From positions 126,626,854 through 126,690,853 of the forward strand of contig NC_066579.1 of the NCBI RefSeq assembly GCF_024323335.1: a stretch of 64,000 bases of DNA. The letters are read 5' to 3'. Position numbers and translations under genes: made by a program. Positions 49,976 through 62,200 of the stretch are shown in pieces. The notes beneath the pieces were generated by a model. That model saw nothing but the letters and a program-made list of their open reading frames with translations. It was not told where the DNA came from and made no database searches. Numbering within the stretch: the first letter of the stretch is position 1; each line of letters opens with the position of its first letter. Source of the DNA: Lathyrus oleraceus. Taxonomy: Eukaryota > Streptophyta > Magnoliopsida > Fabales > Fabaceae.

Positions 49976-51202
49976 GCAGAATTGTGATTTTTCTGTGCTA
50001 CTGTTGTGCAGTTTTTGGTTGTTTAGGCTGAGTGATGCGACTTAGCTGAGGCATGATGTGATAGGGATCATTTCCCGTTGTTTTGAGTAGTATAGGTATT
50101 AGTAGAGTGAGCTAATACTGTGTTTGATTATGTGGCATGATATGATATGCTTTTGTGATAAAACGTGTTAATGATGTGTGTTGATATGCATGATGCTGTG
50201 ATTGTATCAGTTGTGTATGCATTTGTGAATAGACTGTTTTGTGGCTAGAGTGTGAGCATGTGTCTATTCTGAATTCGTTGTGATGTTGCAATTGCTAGGT
50301 GATTAGCTTGCACATTGTGGCCCATTTGGGGTGGTAGCTAATTCCCATGGTGAGGAATTAGTGAGTTTAGTAATTATTGGACTGTTGTTGATTGTTTGCA
50401 TGCTAGGTGAGTAGCGTGCATTTCATGGTCCATTTGGGGTGGTAGCTAATTCCCATGGTGAGGAATTAGTGAGTGAGTCACTATGTCTCAAATGAGTGGG
50501 ACTAGTGAGCTTGGTAGCCGTGCCTGGATTTGGACGGTGAGGTTGAACTATATGTTCACAAATAGTCGGTACCGCATGCATAGAGTCTCATTGCATAATA
50601 AATGTATGGCATATAATATGAATGGATGTATTCCAGTATTATATGTGTGTTGTGTGTTGTGTTGTTGATGTTGAGTATGGTTGAGATTATATATATGCTA
50701 TATGTTATTGTTGAATATGATGTTTGAACGGATACTGCCGTTGCTGAGTGTGTAGTCTGGTTAGGGTGAATTAATGTGTTAATTACTTAGCATTACATGT
50801 TGTTCTATAATGCTTGTTATATTGATTGAGGAACTCACCCTTACACCTATTTTTCAGGTAACGAGAAATGAGTTGAGTAGAAGCTAATGCTTGGAGTCTA
50901 GAGTAGTTCTTATGGGTCATGCTCTGATAGATGTAACATCGGGAGGGGATGTCTTAATTGATTTGATATTGGTTGTTGATGATTTACATGTATTGTGTTA
51001 CATGTTTTACATTGAGTTGAATTTTATTCCGCTGCGAATTATGCAGAAGAACCTTATTTTGATTAAATAAATGAGCATGACATGACATTTTGATAATTTT
51101 GTGAAATAATTGTGTGACACCCTTCGGGGCATAATTACTCTGATGAATATATTGTTATTTTAATTATAATAATTTGGGGTATTTAGAAGGGTGTTACATT
51201 AG

Positions 51203-51215
51203 TGGTATCAGAGCA
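51203..51215 (+). promoter_or_regulatory. Primer-binding site, Tekay-plus
   Basis: TGGTATCAGAGCA, tRNA-Met type, four bases after the 5' LTR. Confidence 0.9.
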
Positions 51216-51323
51216 TAGTCGGTCGTGTCGAGTCGTAATTATTATGTTTCCCCTGTACGGGATAGGTGTTGTTTAACCCTATCAGTACTTACTTGTTTAG
51301 CTTGTTTGGGTTTCAGAATAGAG

Positions 51324-54300
51324 ATGGCTGGAAGAGGTAGAGATGATGCTGCGATTGCTGAGGCTCTGGGTATGCTAGCTGGAGTACTTGGAGGAAATCC
51401 GAATGTTGTGGGAATGGGAGCTGCTCGTCAACTGAGTGAGTTCCAGAAGAACAACCCTCCAATGTTCAAGGGAGCATACGATCCAGATGGTGCTCAGAAG
51501 TGGTTGAAGGAGATCGAGAGGATCTTCCGAGTAACTGAGTGTGCCGATAACCAGAAGGTCAGGTTCGGTACGCATATGCTGTCTGAAGAAGCTGATGATT
51601 GGTGGGTTGCTACCCGCACTGAGTTGGAATCTACTGGGAATGCTGAGATCACTTGGGCTGTGTTCAGAGAGAGATTCCTGAGGAAGTATTTTCCATAGGA
51701 TGTTAGAGGGAAGAAAGAGATAGAATTCTTGGAATTGAAGCAGGGTAACAAGTCTGTTACTGAGTATGCTGCTAAGTTCACAGAGCTGTCGAAGTATTAT
51801 ACTCCCTATAGTGAGGCTGCTGGAGAATTTTCTAAGTGTGTGAAGTTTGAGAACGGGTTGCGCCCCGAGATCAAGCAGGCGATTGGATATCAGCGGATCA
51901 GGGTGTTTTCTGACTTGGTTGACTGTTGCAGGATTTTTGAACAGGATTCCAAAGCCAGAGCAGAGAGCTATCAGCAAAGGGTTGATAGGAAAGGCAAGAG
52001 TCAGAATGACCGTGGAAAACCGTATGCAGCTGGCAAGGGTTTTCAGAGACAGAGTGGGATGAAGAGGCCTAGTGGGGGAGACTCTAGTGCTCCTGCTAAG
52101 TGTTACAGATGTGGTCAGGCTGGACATCGTATCCATGAGTGTACCAGTAACGAGAAGAAGTGTTTCAAATGTGGAAAAGGTGGTCATTTGGCTGCAGATT
52201 GCCGGTTGAAGACTGTGACTTGTTTCAACTGTGGAGAGTTGGGTCATATCAGTCCACAATGTCCTAAGCCGAAGAAAGAGAATCAGTCAGGAGGCAAGGT
52301 TTTTGCTTTATCGGGTTCTGAGACTTCTGCAGATGATCGTTTGATCCGAGGTACGTGTTATATTAATGGCTTTCCTCTTGTAGCTATTATTGACACCGGT
52401 GCTACTCATTCTTTTATATCTTTGGATTGTGCTGTGAAGCTTAAGTTAGAAATATCTGAGATGCATGGAAGTATGGTGATTGATACTCCTGCGAAGGGTT
52501 CAGTGACTACTACTTCAATTTGTTTAAGTTGCCCTTTGAGTATTTTTGGTAGGGACTTTGGGATAGACCTTGTGTGTCTTCCGCTAGTGCAGATTGATGT
52601 TATTCTGGGTATGAACTGGTTGGTGTTTAACCGAGTCTATATCAACTGTTTTGATAAGACTGTGATATTTCCTGAGATTGAAGAAGGAAAGAGTTTGTTT
52701 CTATCAGCCAGGCAGGTGAATGAGGAAGTAGCAGATGGAGCGGAGTTGTTTATGCTGTTAGCGACTTTGGAACCTAAAGATAAACTGGTGATTGGCGATC
52801 TCGCTGTGGTGTGTGATTTTCCTGATGTGTTTCCGGAAGAAGTGAATGAATTACCGCCAGAGCGTGAAGTTGAGTTCTCGATTGATTTGGTACCTGGTAC
52901 TAGACCGATATCGATGGCTCCTTATCGTATGTCTGCTGTTGAGCTAGCTGAATTGAAGAGTCAGTTGGAAGATTTGTTGGATAAGAAATTCATTCGTCCG
53001 AGTGTGTCACCGTGGGGTGCACCAGTGTTATTGGTTAAGAAGAAAGAAGGTACTATGAGGTTGTGTGTGGACTACAGGCAACTGAATAAAGTGACGATCA
53101 AGAATCGGTATCCTTTACCGAGGATTGATGATTTGATGGATCAGTTGGTTGGTGCAAGTGTGTTCAGCAAGATAGACTTGAGATCTGGGTATCATCAGAT
53201 ACGTGTGAAAACTGAAGATATTCAGAAGACTGCTTTCAGAACAAGGTATGGACATTATGAGTATTCTGTAATGCCTTTTGGTGTGACTAATGCGCCTGGA
53301 GTATTCATGGAGTATATGAATAGGATTTTCCATCCGTACCTAGACAAGTTTGTTGTGGTGTTTATCGATGACATTTTGGTGTATTCGAAATCTGAAGAAG
53401 AGCATGTTGAGCATTTGAGAGTGGTTTTGGGAGTTCTACGAGAAAAGAAGCTATTTGCTAAACTATCTAAGTGTGAATTTTGGTTAGAAGAAGTTAGTTT
53501 TCTTGGTCATGTGATTTCAAGAGGTGGTGTGGCTGTTGATCCTTCTAAGATAGAAGCGGTATCTAGGTGGGAAGCTCCGAAGTCAGTTTCTGAGATAAGG
53601 AGTTTTCTTGGACTTGCAGGTTATTATAGAAAATTCATTGAGGGATTTTCCAAGTTGGCATTACCGTTGACAATGTTGACTAGAAAGGGGCAAGCGTTTG
53701 TTTGGGATTCAAAATGTGAAGAAGGTTTCCAAGAGTTAAAGAAAAGGTTGACTACTGCTCCTATCCTGATATTACCGAGTTCGTCGGAACTATTCGAGGT
53801 TTATTGTGATGCTTCATTGTTGGGTTTAGGTGGTGTGTTGATGCAGAATAAGCAGGTTATAGCTTATGCTTCGAGACAGCTAAGGGTTCATGAGAAGAAC
53901 TATCCGACGCACGATTTAGAGTTGGCAGCCGTGGTATTTGTTCTGAAGTTGTGGAGGCATTATTTGTATGGATCAAGATTTGAGGTTTTCAGTGACCATA
54001 AAAGTTTAAAGTATTTATTTGATCAGAAAGAGCTGAATATGAGACAGAGGAGATGGTTAGAGTTTCTGAAGGATTATGATTTTGGTTTGAATTACCATCC
54101 GGGTAAAGCAAATGTAGTGGCTGATGCGTTGAGTCGGAAATCCTTACATATGTCTATGTTAATGGTTAAAGAGTTGGATTTAATTGAGCAGTTTAGAGAT
54201 TTGAGTTTGGTGTGTGAGAGTACCCACAATAGTGTTAAATTGGGAATGTTGAAGTTGACGAGTAATATTCTGGATGAGATCAGAGAGGGTCAGAAATCCG

Positions 54301-55694
54301 ATATGCTTTTGGTTGATAAGTTGACTTTAGTGAATCAAGGTCAAGGTGGTGAATTCAGAGTTGATGAGAATGGTGTTTTGAAATTTGGTAGTCGGGTGTG
54401 TATTCCGGATGTTACTGAGCTTAAGAAGAGTATTCTTGAAGAGGGACATCGTAGTGGCTTGAGTATTCATCCTGGAGCTACGAAGATGTACCATGATTTG
54501 AAGAAGTTATTTTGGTGGCCGGGAATGAAGAGAGAAATTGCGAGTTTTGTTTATTCCTGTTTGACTTGTCAGAAGTCAAAGATTGAGCATCAGAAGCCGT
54601 CTGGGCTAATGCAACCGTTGGCTATTCCAGAGTGGAAGTGGGATAGTATCAGTATGGATTTTGTTTCTGGTTTGCCGAGGACAAGTAAGAATTTTGAGGC
54701 TATTTGGGTGATTGTTGATAGATTGACGAAGTCGGCTCATTTCATTCCGATCAGAATGGATTATCCGTTAGAGAGGCTAGCCGAGTTGTATATTGAGAAG
54801 ATTGTAAGTTTGCATGGTATTCCGTCGAGTATTGTTTCGGACAGAGATCCTAGATTTACATCGAAGTTCTGGGAAGGTTTGCAGAGGGCTTTGGGAACTA
54901 AGCTGAGATTGAGTTCTGCATATCATCCGCAGACTGATGGTCAGACTGAGAGGACGATTCAGTCATTAGAGGATCTTTTGAGAGCTTGTGTTTTGGAAAA
55001 GGGAGGTGCTTGGGATTGTTATTTACCTTTGATTGAGTTTACCTACAACAATAGTTTTCATTCGAGCATTGGTATGGCACCGTTTGAAGCTTTGTATGGT
55101 AGGAGATGTCGGACACCTTTATGTTGGTATGAGTCCGGTGAGAATGCTGTGGTTGGACCGGAGATTGTTCAACAAACTACGGAAAAGATTAAGATGATTC
55201 AGGAGAAGATGAGAATTGCTCAGAGTCGTCAGAAGAGTTATCATGATAAGAGGAGGAAGTCCCTTGAGTTCCATGAGGGAGACCATGTGTTTCTTCGTGT
55301 TACTCCGATAACCGGTGTTGGTCGAGCTTTGAAGTCGAAGAAGTTGACACCTCGATTTATTGGTCCTTATCAGATTTTGGAGAGGATAGGAGAGGTAGCC
55401 TATCGTATCGCTTTACCGCCGTCGCTTGCGAATTTGCATGATGTTTTTCATGTGTCTCAGTTGAGGAGGTACATTCATGATCCGTCGCATGTAGTCCAAG
55501 TAGATGATGTACAGGTGAGAGATAACCTGACTGTTGAAACATCACCTATGAGGATCGAGGATCGAGAGTTGAAACAGTTGCGGGGTAAAGAGATTGCCTT
55601 GGTGAAGGTAGCTTGGGGAGGACCAGCAGGCGGCAATGTGACTTGGGAACTGGAGAGCCAGATGAAGGAGGCTTATCCGGAGTTGTTCGATTGA
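51324..55694 (+). pseudogene. Tekay-type gag-pol polyprotein with a single in-frame stop in gag
   Basis: The frame starts at the ATG 51324 (MAGRGRDDAAIAEAL), which follows a TTTCAG acceptor-like site. A TAG at 51696-51698 breaks the capsid region after KYFP. The frame is then open to the stop at 55692-55694, with an internal ATG at 51729. Domains: three CCHC zinc knuckles at about 52099-52260 ([42 protein letters not shown]), protease [10 protein letters not shown] near 52385, RT with [10 protein letters not shown] near 53360, RNase [12 protein letters not shown] near 53800, integrase zinc region near 54470-54580, catalytic D, D and E near 54650, 54840 and 54950, and a chromodomain-like tail [13 protein letters not shown] near 55620. 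Chromodomains of this group are thought to steer integration to heterochromatin. About 1,456 codons. Close to 90% or more identical by eye to the copy at 40705-45074. Confidence 0.95.
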
Positions 55695-55736
55695 GGTATG
55701 TTTTCGAGGACGAAAACTCTTTTAGTGGAGGAGAGT

Positions 55737-57868
55737 TGTAACACCCCAATTAAACTAAGCTAATTATTTAATTTAAATTAATATTTTATTTATTAATTTA
55801 ATTGAATAATTGGAAGTTTGGATTATTATTATTTTATTATTATTTTGGAATAATAATTATTGGGATAATTATTTATTGGAATAATATATAAGTTGGAATT
55901 TAGAAAAATCCCATTTTTGGTAAAAAGGTTAATTTCACGTGAAAAGGGAAAGGAGGCAGAAAGGGCAAAAAGCCAGAGAACGAAGGTTGAAGGAAGGAGA
56001 AGCTTGGAGCTCGGAAGCTGCCGGATTAACTCAGGTAAGGGGGTTTATCATCGGTTAAAGGGTATTATATGATAATATGTACTGGGTAGTAATAACCATT
56101 GGTTGTATCTCTGATTTGATTGATGCATGATGAATTTGTGAAATATTGGATGAATGAAATTGGATGAATGAAATTGGATGATAATTGAAAAGAATTCGTA
56201 GGAATTAGAAGAGATAATGTTAGGATTGGTGAAGATGAATAGGATATGATTCGTGTAGATGATATGGACGATTATTTTGTGTAATTTGGACTGTGGAAGG
56301 TTGGATCGGATAGGTTTCGTAACAGAGAAAGCCATAGCAGATCTGAGAGTTCTGGTTTCTGGTCATACGCGTATGGCACTAGGCAATACGCGTATGAGCT
56401 GGCTGGTACGCGTATGGAGGAGGCCTTACGCGTATGGGAGAAAAAGATGATATTTTGAACGTAAATTGGTCTCTGTTGGTACGCGTAAGGGGAGATTGTT
56501 ACGCGTAGCATACGCGAATGGGATAGGTGATACGCGTATGAGTTGGGCGAGGAAATGCGCAATACGCGTATGAGAGTGGACATTACGCGTATGGGTTTGG
56601 CCAGGTTTGGGCAATACGCGTATGGCAGAGGCAATACGCGTATGGGCAGAATTGTGATTTTTCTGTGCTACTGTTGTGCAGTTTTTGGTTGTTTAGGCTG
56701 AGTGATGCGACTTAGCTGAGGCATGATGTGATAGGGATCATTTCCCGTTGTTTTGAGTAGTATAGGTATTAGTAGAGTGAGCTAATACTGTGTTTGATTA
56801 TGTGGCATGATATGATATGCTTTTGTGATAAAACGTGTTAATGATGTGTGTTGATATGCATGATGCTGTGATTGTATCAGTTGTGTATGCATTTGTGAAT
56901 AGACTGTTTTGTGGCTAGAGTGTGAGCATGTGTCTATTCTGAATTCGTTGTGATGTTGCAATTGCTAGGTGATTAGCTTGCACATTGTGGCCCATTTGGG
57001 GTGGTAGCTAATTCCCATGGTGAGGAATTAGTGAGTTTAGTAATTATTGGACTGTTGTTGATTGTTTGCATGCTAGGTGAGTAGCGTGCATTTCATGGTC
57101 CATTTGGGGTGGTAGCTAATTCCCATGGTGAGGAATTAGTGAGTGAGTCACTATGTCTCAAATGAGTGGGACTAGTGAGCTTGGTAGCCGTGCCTGGATT
57201 TGGACGGTGAGGTTGAACTATATGTTCACAAATAGTCGGTACCGCATGCATAGAGTCTCATTGCATAATAAATGTATGGCATATAATATGAATGGATGTA
57301 TTCCAGTATTATATGTGTGTTGTGTGTTGTGTTGTTGATGTTGAGTATGGTTGAGATTATATATATGCTATATGTTATTGTTGAATATGATGTTTGAACG
57401 GATACTGCCGTTGCTGAGTGTGTAGTCTGGTTAGGGTGAATTAATGTGTTAATTACTTAGCATTACATGTTGTTCTATAATGCTTGTTATATTGATTGAG
57501 GAACTCACCCTTACACCTATTTTTCAGGTAACGAGAAATGAGTTGAGTAGAAGCTAATGCTTGGAGTCTAGAGTAGTTCTTATGGGTCATGCTCTGATAG
57601 ATGTAACATCGGGAGGGGATGTCTTAATTGATTTGATATTGGTTGTTGATGATTTACATGTATTGTGTTACATGTTTTACATTGAGTTGAATTTTATTCC
57701 GCTGCGAATTATGCAGAAGAACCTTATTTTGATTAAATAAATGAGCATGACATGACATTTTGATAATTTTGTGAAATAATTGTGTGACACCCTTCGGGGC
57801 ATAATTACTCTGATGAATATATTGTTATTTTAATTATAATAATTTGGGGTATTTAGAAGGGTGTTACA
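55737..57868 (+). repeat. Tekay-plus 3' LTR
   Basis: 2,132 bp. A purine-rich GTGGAGGAGAG precedes it as the likely polypurine tract. It differs from the 5' LTR by one base in a G-run as far as I can see. Confidence 0.95.
56364..56645. repeat. TACGCGTATG array in the 3' LTR
   Basis: Second copy of the array at 49694-49975, with no visible difference. Confidence 0.93.
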
Positions 57869-58110
57869 TGAGGCATTGGTGAGCACACACACTACCTACA
57901 AAAGTAACAAACTATACATTGACATATTTTTGGCATTTTGGTTAGTGAATAATGAAAAACAAAGTATGATACAATCGAATGTGCTTGGTGACCTCTCCCA
58001 ATGCAAACCCAATGAATGAGGGGTAAGGAGGATGTCAAGGTGTGATCCCAATGCTGATGCATACGATGAGATAGCATGAGGGATATTAGGGTCAAAATTG
58101 GGGTCTTACA
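57869..58110 (-). repeat. Ogre-like 3' LTR, segment 3 (proximal end)
   Basis: On the minus strand the LTR starts TGTAAGACCCCAATTTTGACCC at 58110. Bases 57869-57873 (TGAGG) belong to the Tekay-plus target duplication. Confidence 0.85.
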
Positions 58111-58127
58111 GCTACCCCTATTTAAGG
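58111..58127 (-). promoter_or_regulatory. Likely polypurine tract of the Ogre-like element
   Basis: Minus-strand AAATAGGGGTAGC directly precedes the LTR start at 58110. Confidence 0.6.
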
Positions 58128-60599
58128 ACATTCTAACTGAGGATGTGAAGGTTAAAATCTTCATATCAACTCAGTTGAATGGACTTAAATAACAACATAT
58201 AAAAACAAATTTTGGTCCCTAAGAGACCTCATGATGCATATGATATGAAAATGCTAAAAAATAATCTATGTGGGGAAAATAGTGCCATAAAGGAAAAGAA
58301 TACGGAGAGACTGAAACACCACAGGAGCATTCCTTAAGGAAAACTCACTAGGGAGACAGAGACTATGGGGAATAAAAGTTATGCGTAGGCGAGGCTACAA
58401 CTTAAAAACTGCTAGAGACACGAGGGGAATATCCATGAAAATAAATCAATGGAAGGACTCGGTTGGGGAACCAGAAAAATTTACGGGTAAATAAAAACAA
58501 AGTTGAAATATCTGAAACAGGGGATTGGCGACTTCATTGAGGAAATATGCGCTCGAACTCAACTGGGGAAGAATGAACTTCAACATAGGAGTAACATAAG
58601 TATATTATCTATGACCAATTACTGGATAGGAAGATAATATACCCTGACAGAGGGATATCTGTTACCGGTTAGGGTAAACATATCAAGGATGACTCGCTGA
58701 GAAAAAGGAGGTGTATTTGTTACTGGTTACTGGGTAAGAATGAACTGCTGGAGAAAATAGGATTTACAACTACCTGTTACTAGGCAGAAGATCAAAAAGA
58801 GAATATCCGTCATCGGTTACAGTGAACATATCAAGGATAAACTCAAAGGAAGAATATTTGTCATCGATTAAAATGAACATATCAAGGATAGACCACCTGG
58901 AAAAGTAGGAATTATATATATCGGCTACTGGATAGAATACCAAATAGAGAGAATACCCGTCACTAGGTAAAGTGAACATATCAAGGATTAACTCTGAGGG
59001 GAGAAATAGGATTTATATCTACCGGTTACTGGATAGAATACCAAAAGGGAGAATATCAGTCACTGGTTAAAGTGAACATGTCAAGGATTAACTCTCTAGG
59101 GAGTGAAATAGGGATTACAACTACCTTTTTACTAGGTAGAAAACCAAAAAAGGGAGAATATACGTCATCAATTAAGATGAACATATCAAGGATATACTAT
59201 CTGGGGAAACGTGAAAACGAATCCACTGGGAAAAATAAAAGAAGTAAATTACTTTTACTGGGTATTGGGAAAAAGTAAAGTACTCAAAGTAGAGAAGAAT
59301 ATTACCAGTTACTGGGCAATAAACTCCCGAGGGACCAAAAGTATCTATCTAAGTAAGAGCTAGAAAGAAACGGTCAAACAAAGACTCAACCCCATGAGGA
59401 TATAACTCAGGGGGAGTGGTTCCCTCCAGATAATTAACTGAGGAGGAAACTAAAATAATAATCATCGATGAGGAAATAACTCAGTGGGAAATGAGAAAGG
59501 TTAAACTCTTTCTGCCTAAGGGGCCGACATTCTATAATTGAAGGAGGACGGGCACACTAAATCTGCACGGAGAAATAACGTCACCATAGCAGGGGATCAG
59601 AATAATGAAATTAAATGCAATAGGGAAATGCATAATGAAATATCTGATGTATGAGTATGTATGTATATGCTAACAAAACTATCGCAAAGGATACAAATGT
59701 CACTGATTTGAATCATCGTTACAACACTCGGCTGATCTCGACAAGATGGAAACACCAACTGGAGAAACATGATGGGGATGTATGCCAATCATCTGGCTCT
59801 GAATATCTCAACCCTGGCTGGGGAAGGAAAAAATATTTGCGGAGGATCCAAATCGTCAACTATGCAGTGAATTTTAGGTCAACACCATGTCAAATGGGAG
59901 ACAACCTTGTAGGGGACCAAATCAAATAATGCTCAAGAATCAACACTGTCGGGGATCAAAAATGAAATCCATCGGGGACTTACAGGAGATAAAACTTTGT
60001 GTTGGGTCCATGTAAACTGTTGAGGATGTGAGTCTTCAACTCAACTGGGGAGGTGATTACAAACTCAGCTGGGTAAATCTGACTTGCTGTCGGGGAGGAA
60101 AAAAGTTACCAAACGAACCGCTTGGGGAAGACCAACAATGCTTCGCACTTTAGGACTCACCTGTTCTCATACTGATGTTGATATTCTTTACTGAAATTGA
60201 TCTCTTTAAAAGTAATTGCTTTCATTATTATTTAAGAAACATGATTTTTATTTATTAATTGAATTTCGAAATTATCATCATAAAATTCAATTCTATTTAG
60301 CTGAAAAATAAATAAGAGTAGAAACAATTGGATAAAAAGCTTAACTTTATTTAATAGGATGGTAGTCTGTAAATGACAAGACTCCATAGATTTTTTACAA
60401 AAGTTGAAAAATGGTAATTTACATGGAAAAAGGATACATTGAATACAATGATCATTAGTCCTTCTACCCATTTCAATATCCGTTGCGTTCTTGACTTTGG
60501 TTGAAACTGACGAATCAGAATCGGATGACTTGCTCAAAATTGTTCCCACGACTGGAGATCAACCGAATGCAGTTACTTGCCATAATCCCTAATTTTTGC
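58128..60599 (-). other. Ogre-like 3' untranslated region
   Basis: Long non-coding spacer between pol and the 3' LTR. It contains many scattered CTGGGGA-type motifs and the tandem repeats at 58620-59230. A minus-strand frame of 105 codons at 60232-60549 has no domain and is probably not a gene. Confidence 0.65.
58620..59230. repeat. Diverged tandem repeats in the Ogre-like 3' region
   Basis: A GAACATATCAAGGAT motif recurs six times (near 58675, 58823, 58874, 58973, 59073 and 59178), each preceded by a GTCAYYGGTTA-like block, with units of about 50-150 bp. Confidence 0.8.
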
Positions 60600-60747
60600 A
60601 TAGATTGCCCCAGGGTGGCATACTCAATCTATCAGGATTCACTTTCTGTTTTATGTCTCTAAGTTTTGCCTGGATCACCCTTTCGGGTTTTCAATCCACC
60701 GAGACGCTCATTTTTTCCTAAGCCGCCCTTTCGGGTTTTCAACTTAG
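60600..60747 (-). other. Three consecutive stem-loops just downstream of the pol stop
   Basis: In the sense (minus) direction: hairpin A 60747-60718, outer stem CUAAG/CUUAG, inner CCC-GAAA-GGG; hairpin B 60698-60671, outer stem UGGAU/AUCCA, inner ACCC-GAAA-GGGU; hairpin C 60632-60600, outer stem AUAGAUUG/CAAUCUAU, with a different inner part. A and B share the internal UGAAAA bulge and a GAAA (GNRA-type) loop, but their outer stems differ with both strands changed together. The first hairpin starts 18 bases after the pol stop. Confidence 0.7.
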
Positions 60748-60765
60748 CGAGTTATTCTTTTTATT

Positions 60766-62200
60766 TTAGGGCGAAGTATTTTTGACTGCATCGGCATTCA
60801 CAGGATGAGTGAACTCTTCTGCATCCATAGTTATAAGAATCAAAGCACCGCCTGAGAAGGCTCTTTTAACAACATATGGGCCCTCATAATTAGGAGTCCA
60901 TTTGCCCCTAGCATCGGGTTTGAAAGTTAGAATCTTCTTGAGAACAAGGTCACCTTCTCGAAACACACGGGGCCTGACCTTCTTATCTAAAGCTTTCTTC
61001 ATTCTTTGTTGGTATAACTGACCATGGCACATGGCAGTCAACCTCTTCTCTTCAATCAAATTCAGTTGGTCATATCTGGTCTGGCACCATTCAGCTTCTG
61101 TCAACTTGGCTTCCATCAAAACACGCAATGATGGGATCTCAACCTCTACTGGGAGTACAACTTCCATGCCATAAACAAGTGAGAAATGGGTTGCCCATGT
61201 TGAAGTGCAGACAAATGTACGGTACCCATGCAAAGCAAATGAGAGCATCTCATGCCAATCTTTGTACGTCACAACCATCTTCTAAATGATTTTCTTAATG
61301 TTCTTGTTTGCAGCTTCAACAACCCCATTCATCTTAGGTCTGTAGAGAGAAGAATTATGATGTGCAATCTTGAAGTATTTACAAAGAGCTTCCACCATAT
61401 TATTATTCAAGTTCGATCCATTATCAGTAATGATCTTACTTGGCGCACCATAACGACATATAATTTGATTCTTGATAAACCTTACAACAACTTTCTTGGT
61501 TACATTCGCATACGATGCCGCTTCAACCCACTTTGTAAAGTAGTCAATAGCCACTAGAATAAAACGATGTTCGTTCGAAGCTTTGGGCTTAATCATACCA
61601 ATCATATCAATTCCCCACATGGAGAAGGGCCATGGAGAGGAAATGACGTTTAACAGTGTCGGAGGAACATGAATCTTATCCGTATAAACTTGACACTATG
61701 GCATTTCTTCACAAACTTGCAACAGTCAGATTCCATTGTCAGCCAATAGTAACCTGCTCTCAACGTCTTCTTAGCCATGGCATGTCCATTGGAATGAGTA
61801 CCAAAGGAACCTTCATAGACTTCAGTCATCAATAAGTCTGCTTCGTGTCTATCCACACACCTGAGAAGAACCATATCGAAGTTTCTCTTGTAAAGCACAT
61901 CACCATTCAGGTAGAAGTTGCAAGCTAATCTTATCAAAGTCTTCTTATCTTTCAAAGATGCCCCTGATGGGTAAATCTGACTTTGGAGGAAACATTTGAT
62001 ATCAAAATACCACGACCTTTCATCTTTGACTTCTTCAATAGAAAATATATGAGTTGGCCTATCAAGACGTATCACAGTAAAATTGGGAACTTCATTCCAG
62101 AATTTCACCATGATCATAGAAGCCAACATTGCAAGAGCATCTGCCATCCGATTTTCTTCTCGAGGGATATGATGAAACTCAACCTTTTTAAATAAACTTG
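60766..62200 (-). pseudogene. Ogre-like integrase with frameshift and stop
   Basis: Reading leftwards from about 62200: PREENRMADAL-type linker, then the HHCC region (THSNGHAMAKKTLRAGYYW, KFVKKCH), a one-base loss near 61697, the catalytic core (MWGIDMIGMIKPK, AIDYFTKWVEAA, IITDNGSN, NGVVEAANKNIKKII), a TAG at 61279-61281, and the C-terminal domain (VRPRVFREGDLVLKKI, NYEGPYVVKRAF) ending at 60766. The integrase inserts element cDNA; no chromodomain follows, as expected for Tat-lineage elements. Two breaks make it inactive. A family member without breaks would be one continuous frame with the upstream RT/RNase H. Confidence 0.88.

Larger units (their letters stand above)
49066..51198 (+). repeat. 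Tekay-plus 5' LTR
   Basis: TGTAACACCCC to GGGTGTTACA, 2,133 bp. From the start: TATA box, TTTCACGTGAAA palindrome, TCAG|GTAAGG donor-like site, ACGCGT array, then two copies of the AATTCCCATGGTGAGG block. Confidence 0.95.
49066..57868 (+). mobile_element. Complete, very young Tekay-like Ty3/gypsy element
   Basis: TGAGG flanks the 8,803-bp element on both sides (49061-49065, 57869-57873). The 5' and 3' LTRs appear identical by eye except for one G in a G-run (49371 area versus 56040 area). Primer site, gag-pol and chromodomain-like end are present. One TAG interrupts gag; the rest of gag-pol is open. Confidence 0.96.

Noticed and set aside
60232..60549. 105-codon minus-strand frame in the Ogre-like 3' region
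   Set aside because: Low-complexity second half, no known domain, lies in an untranslated spacer.
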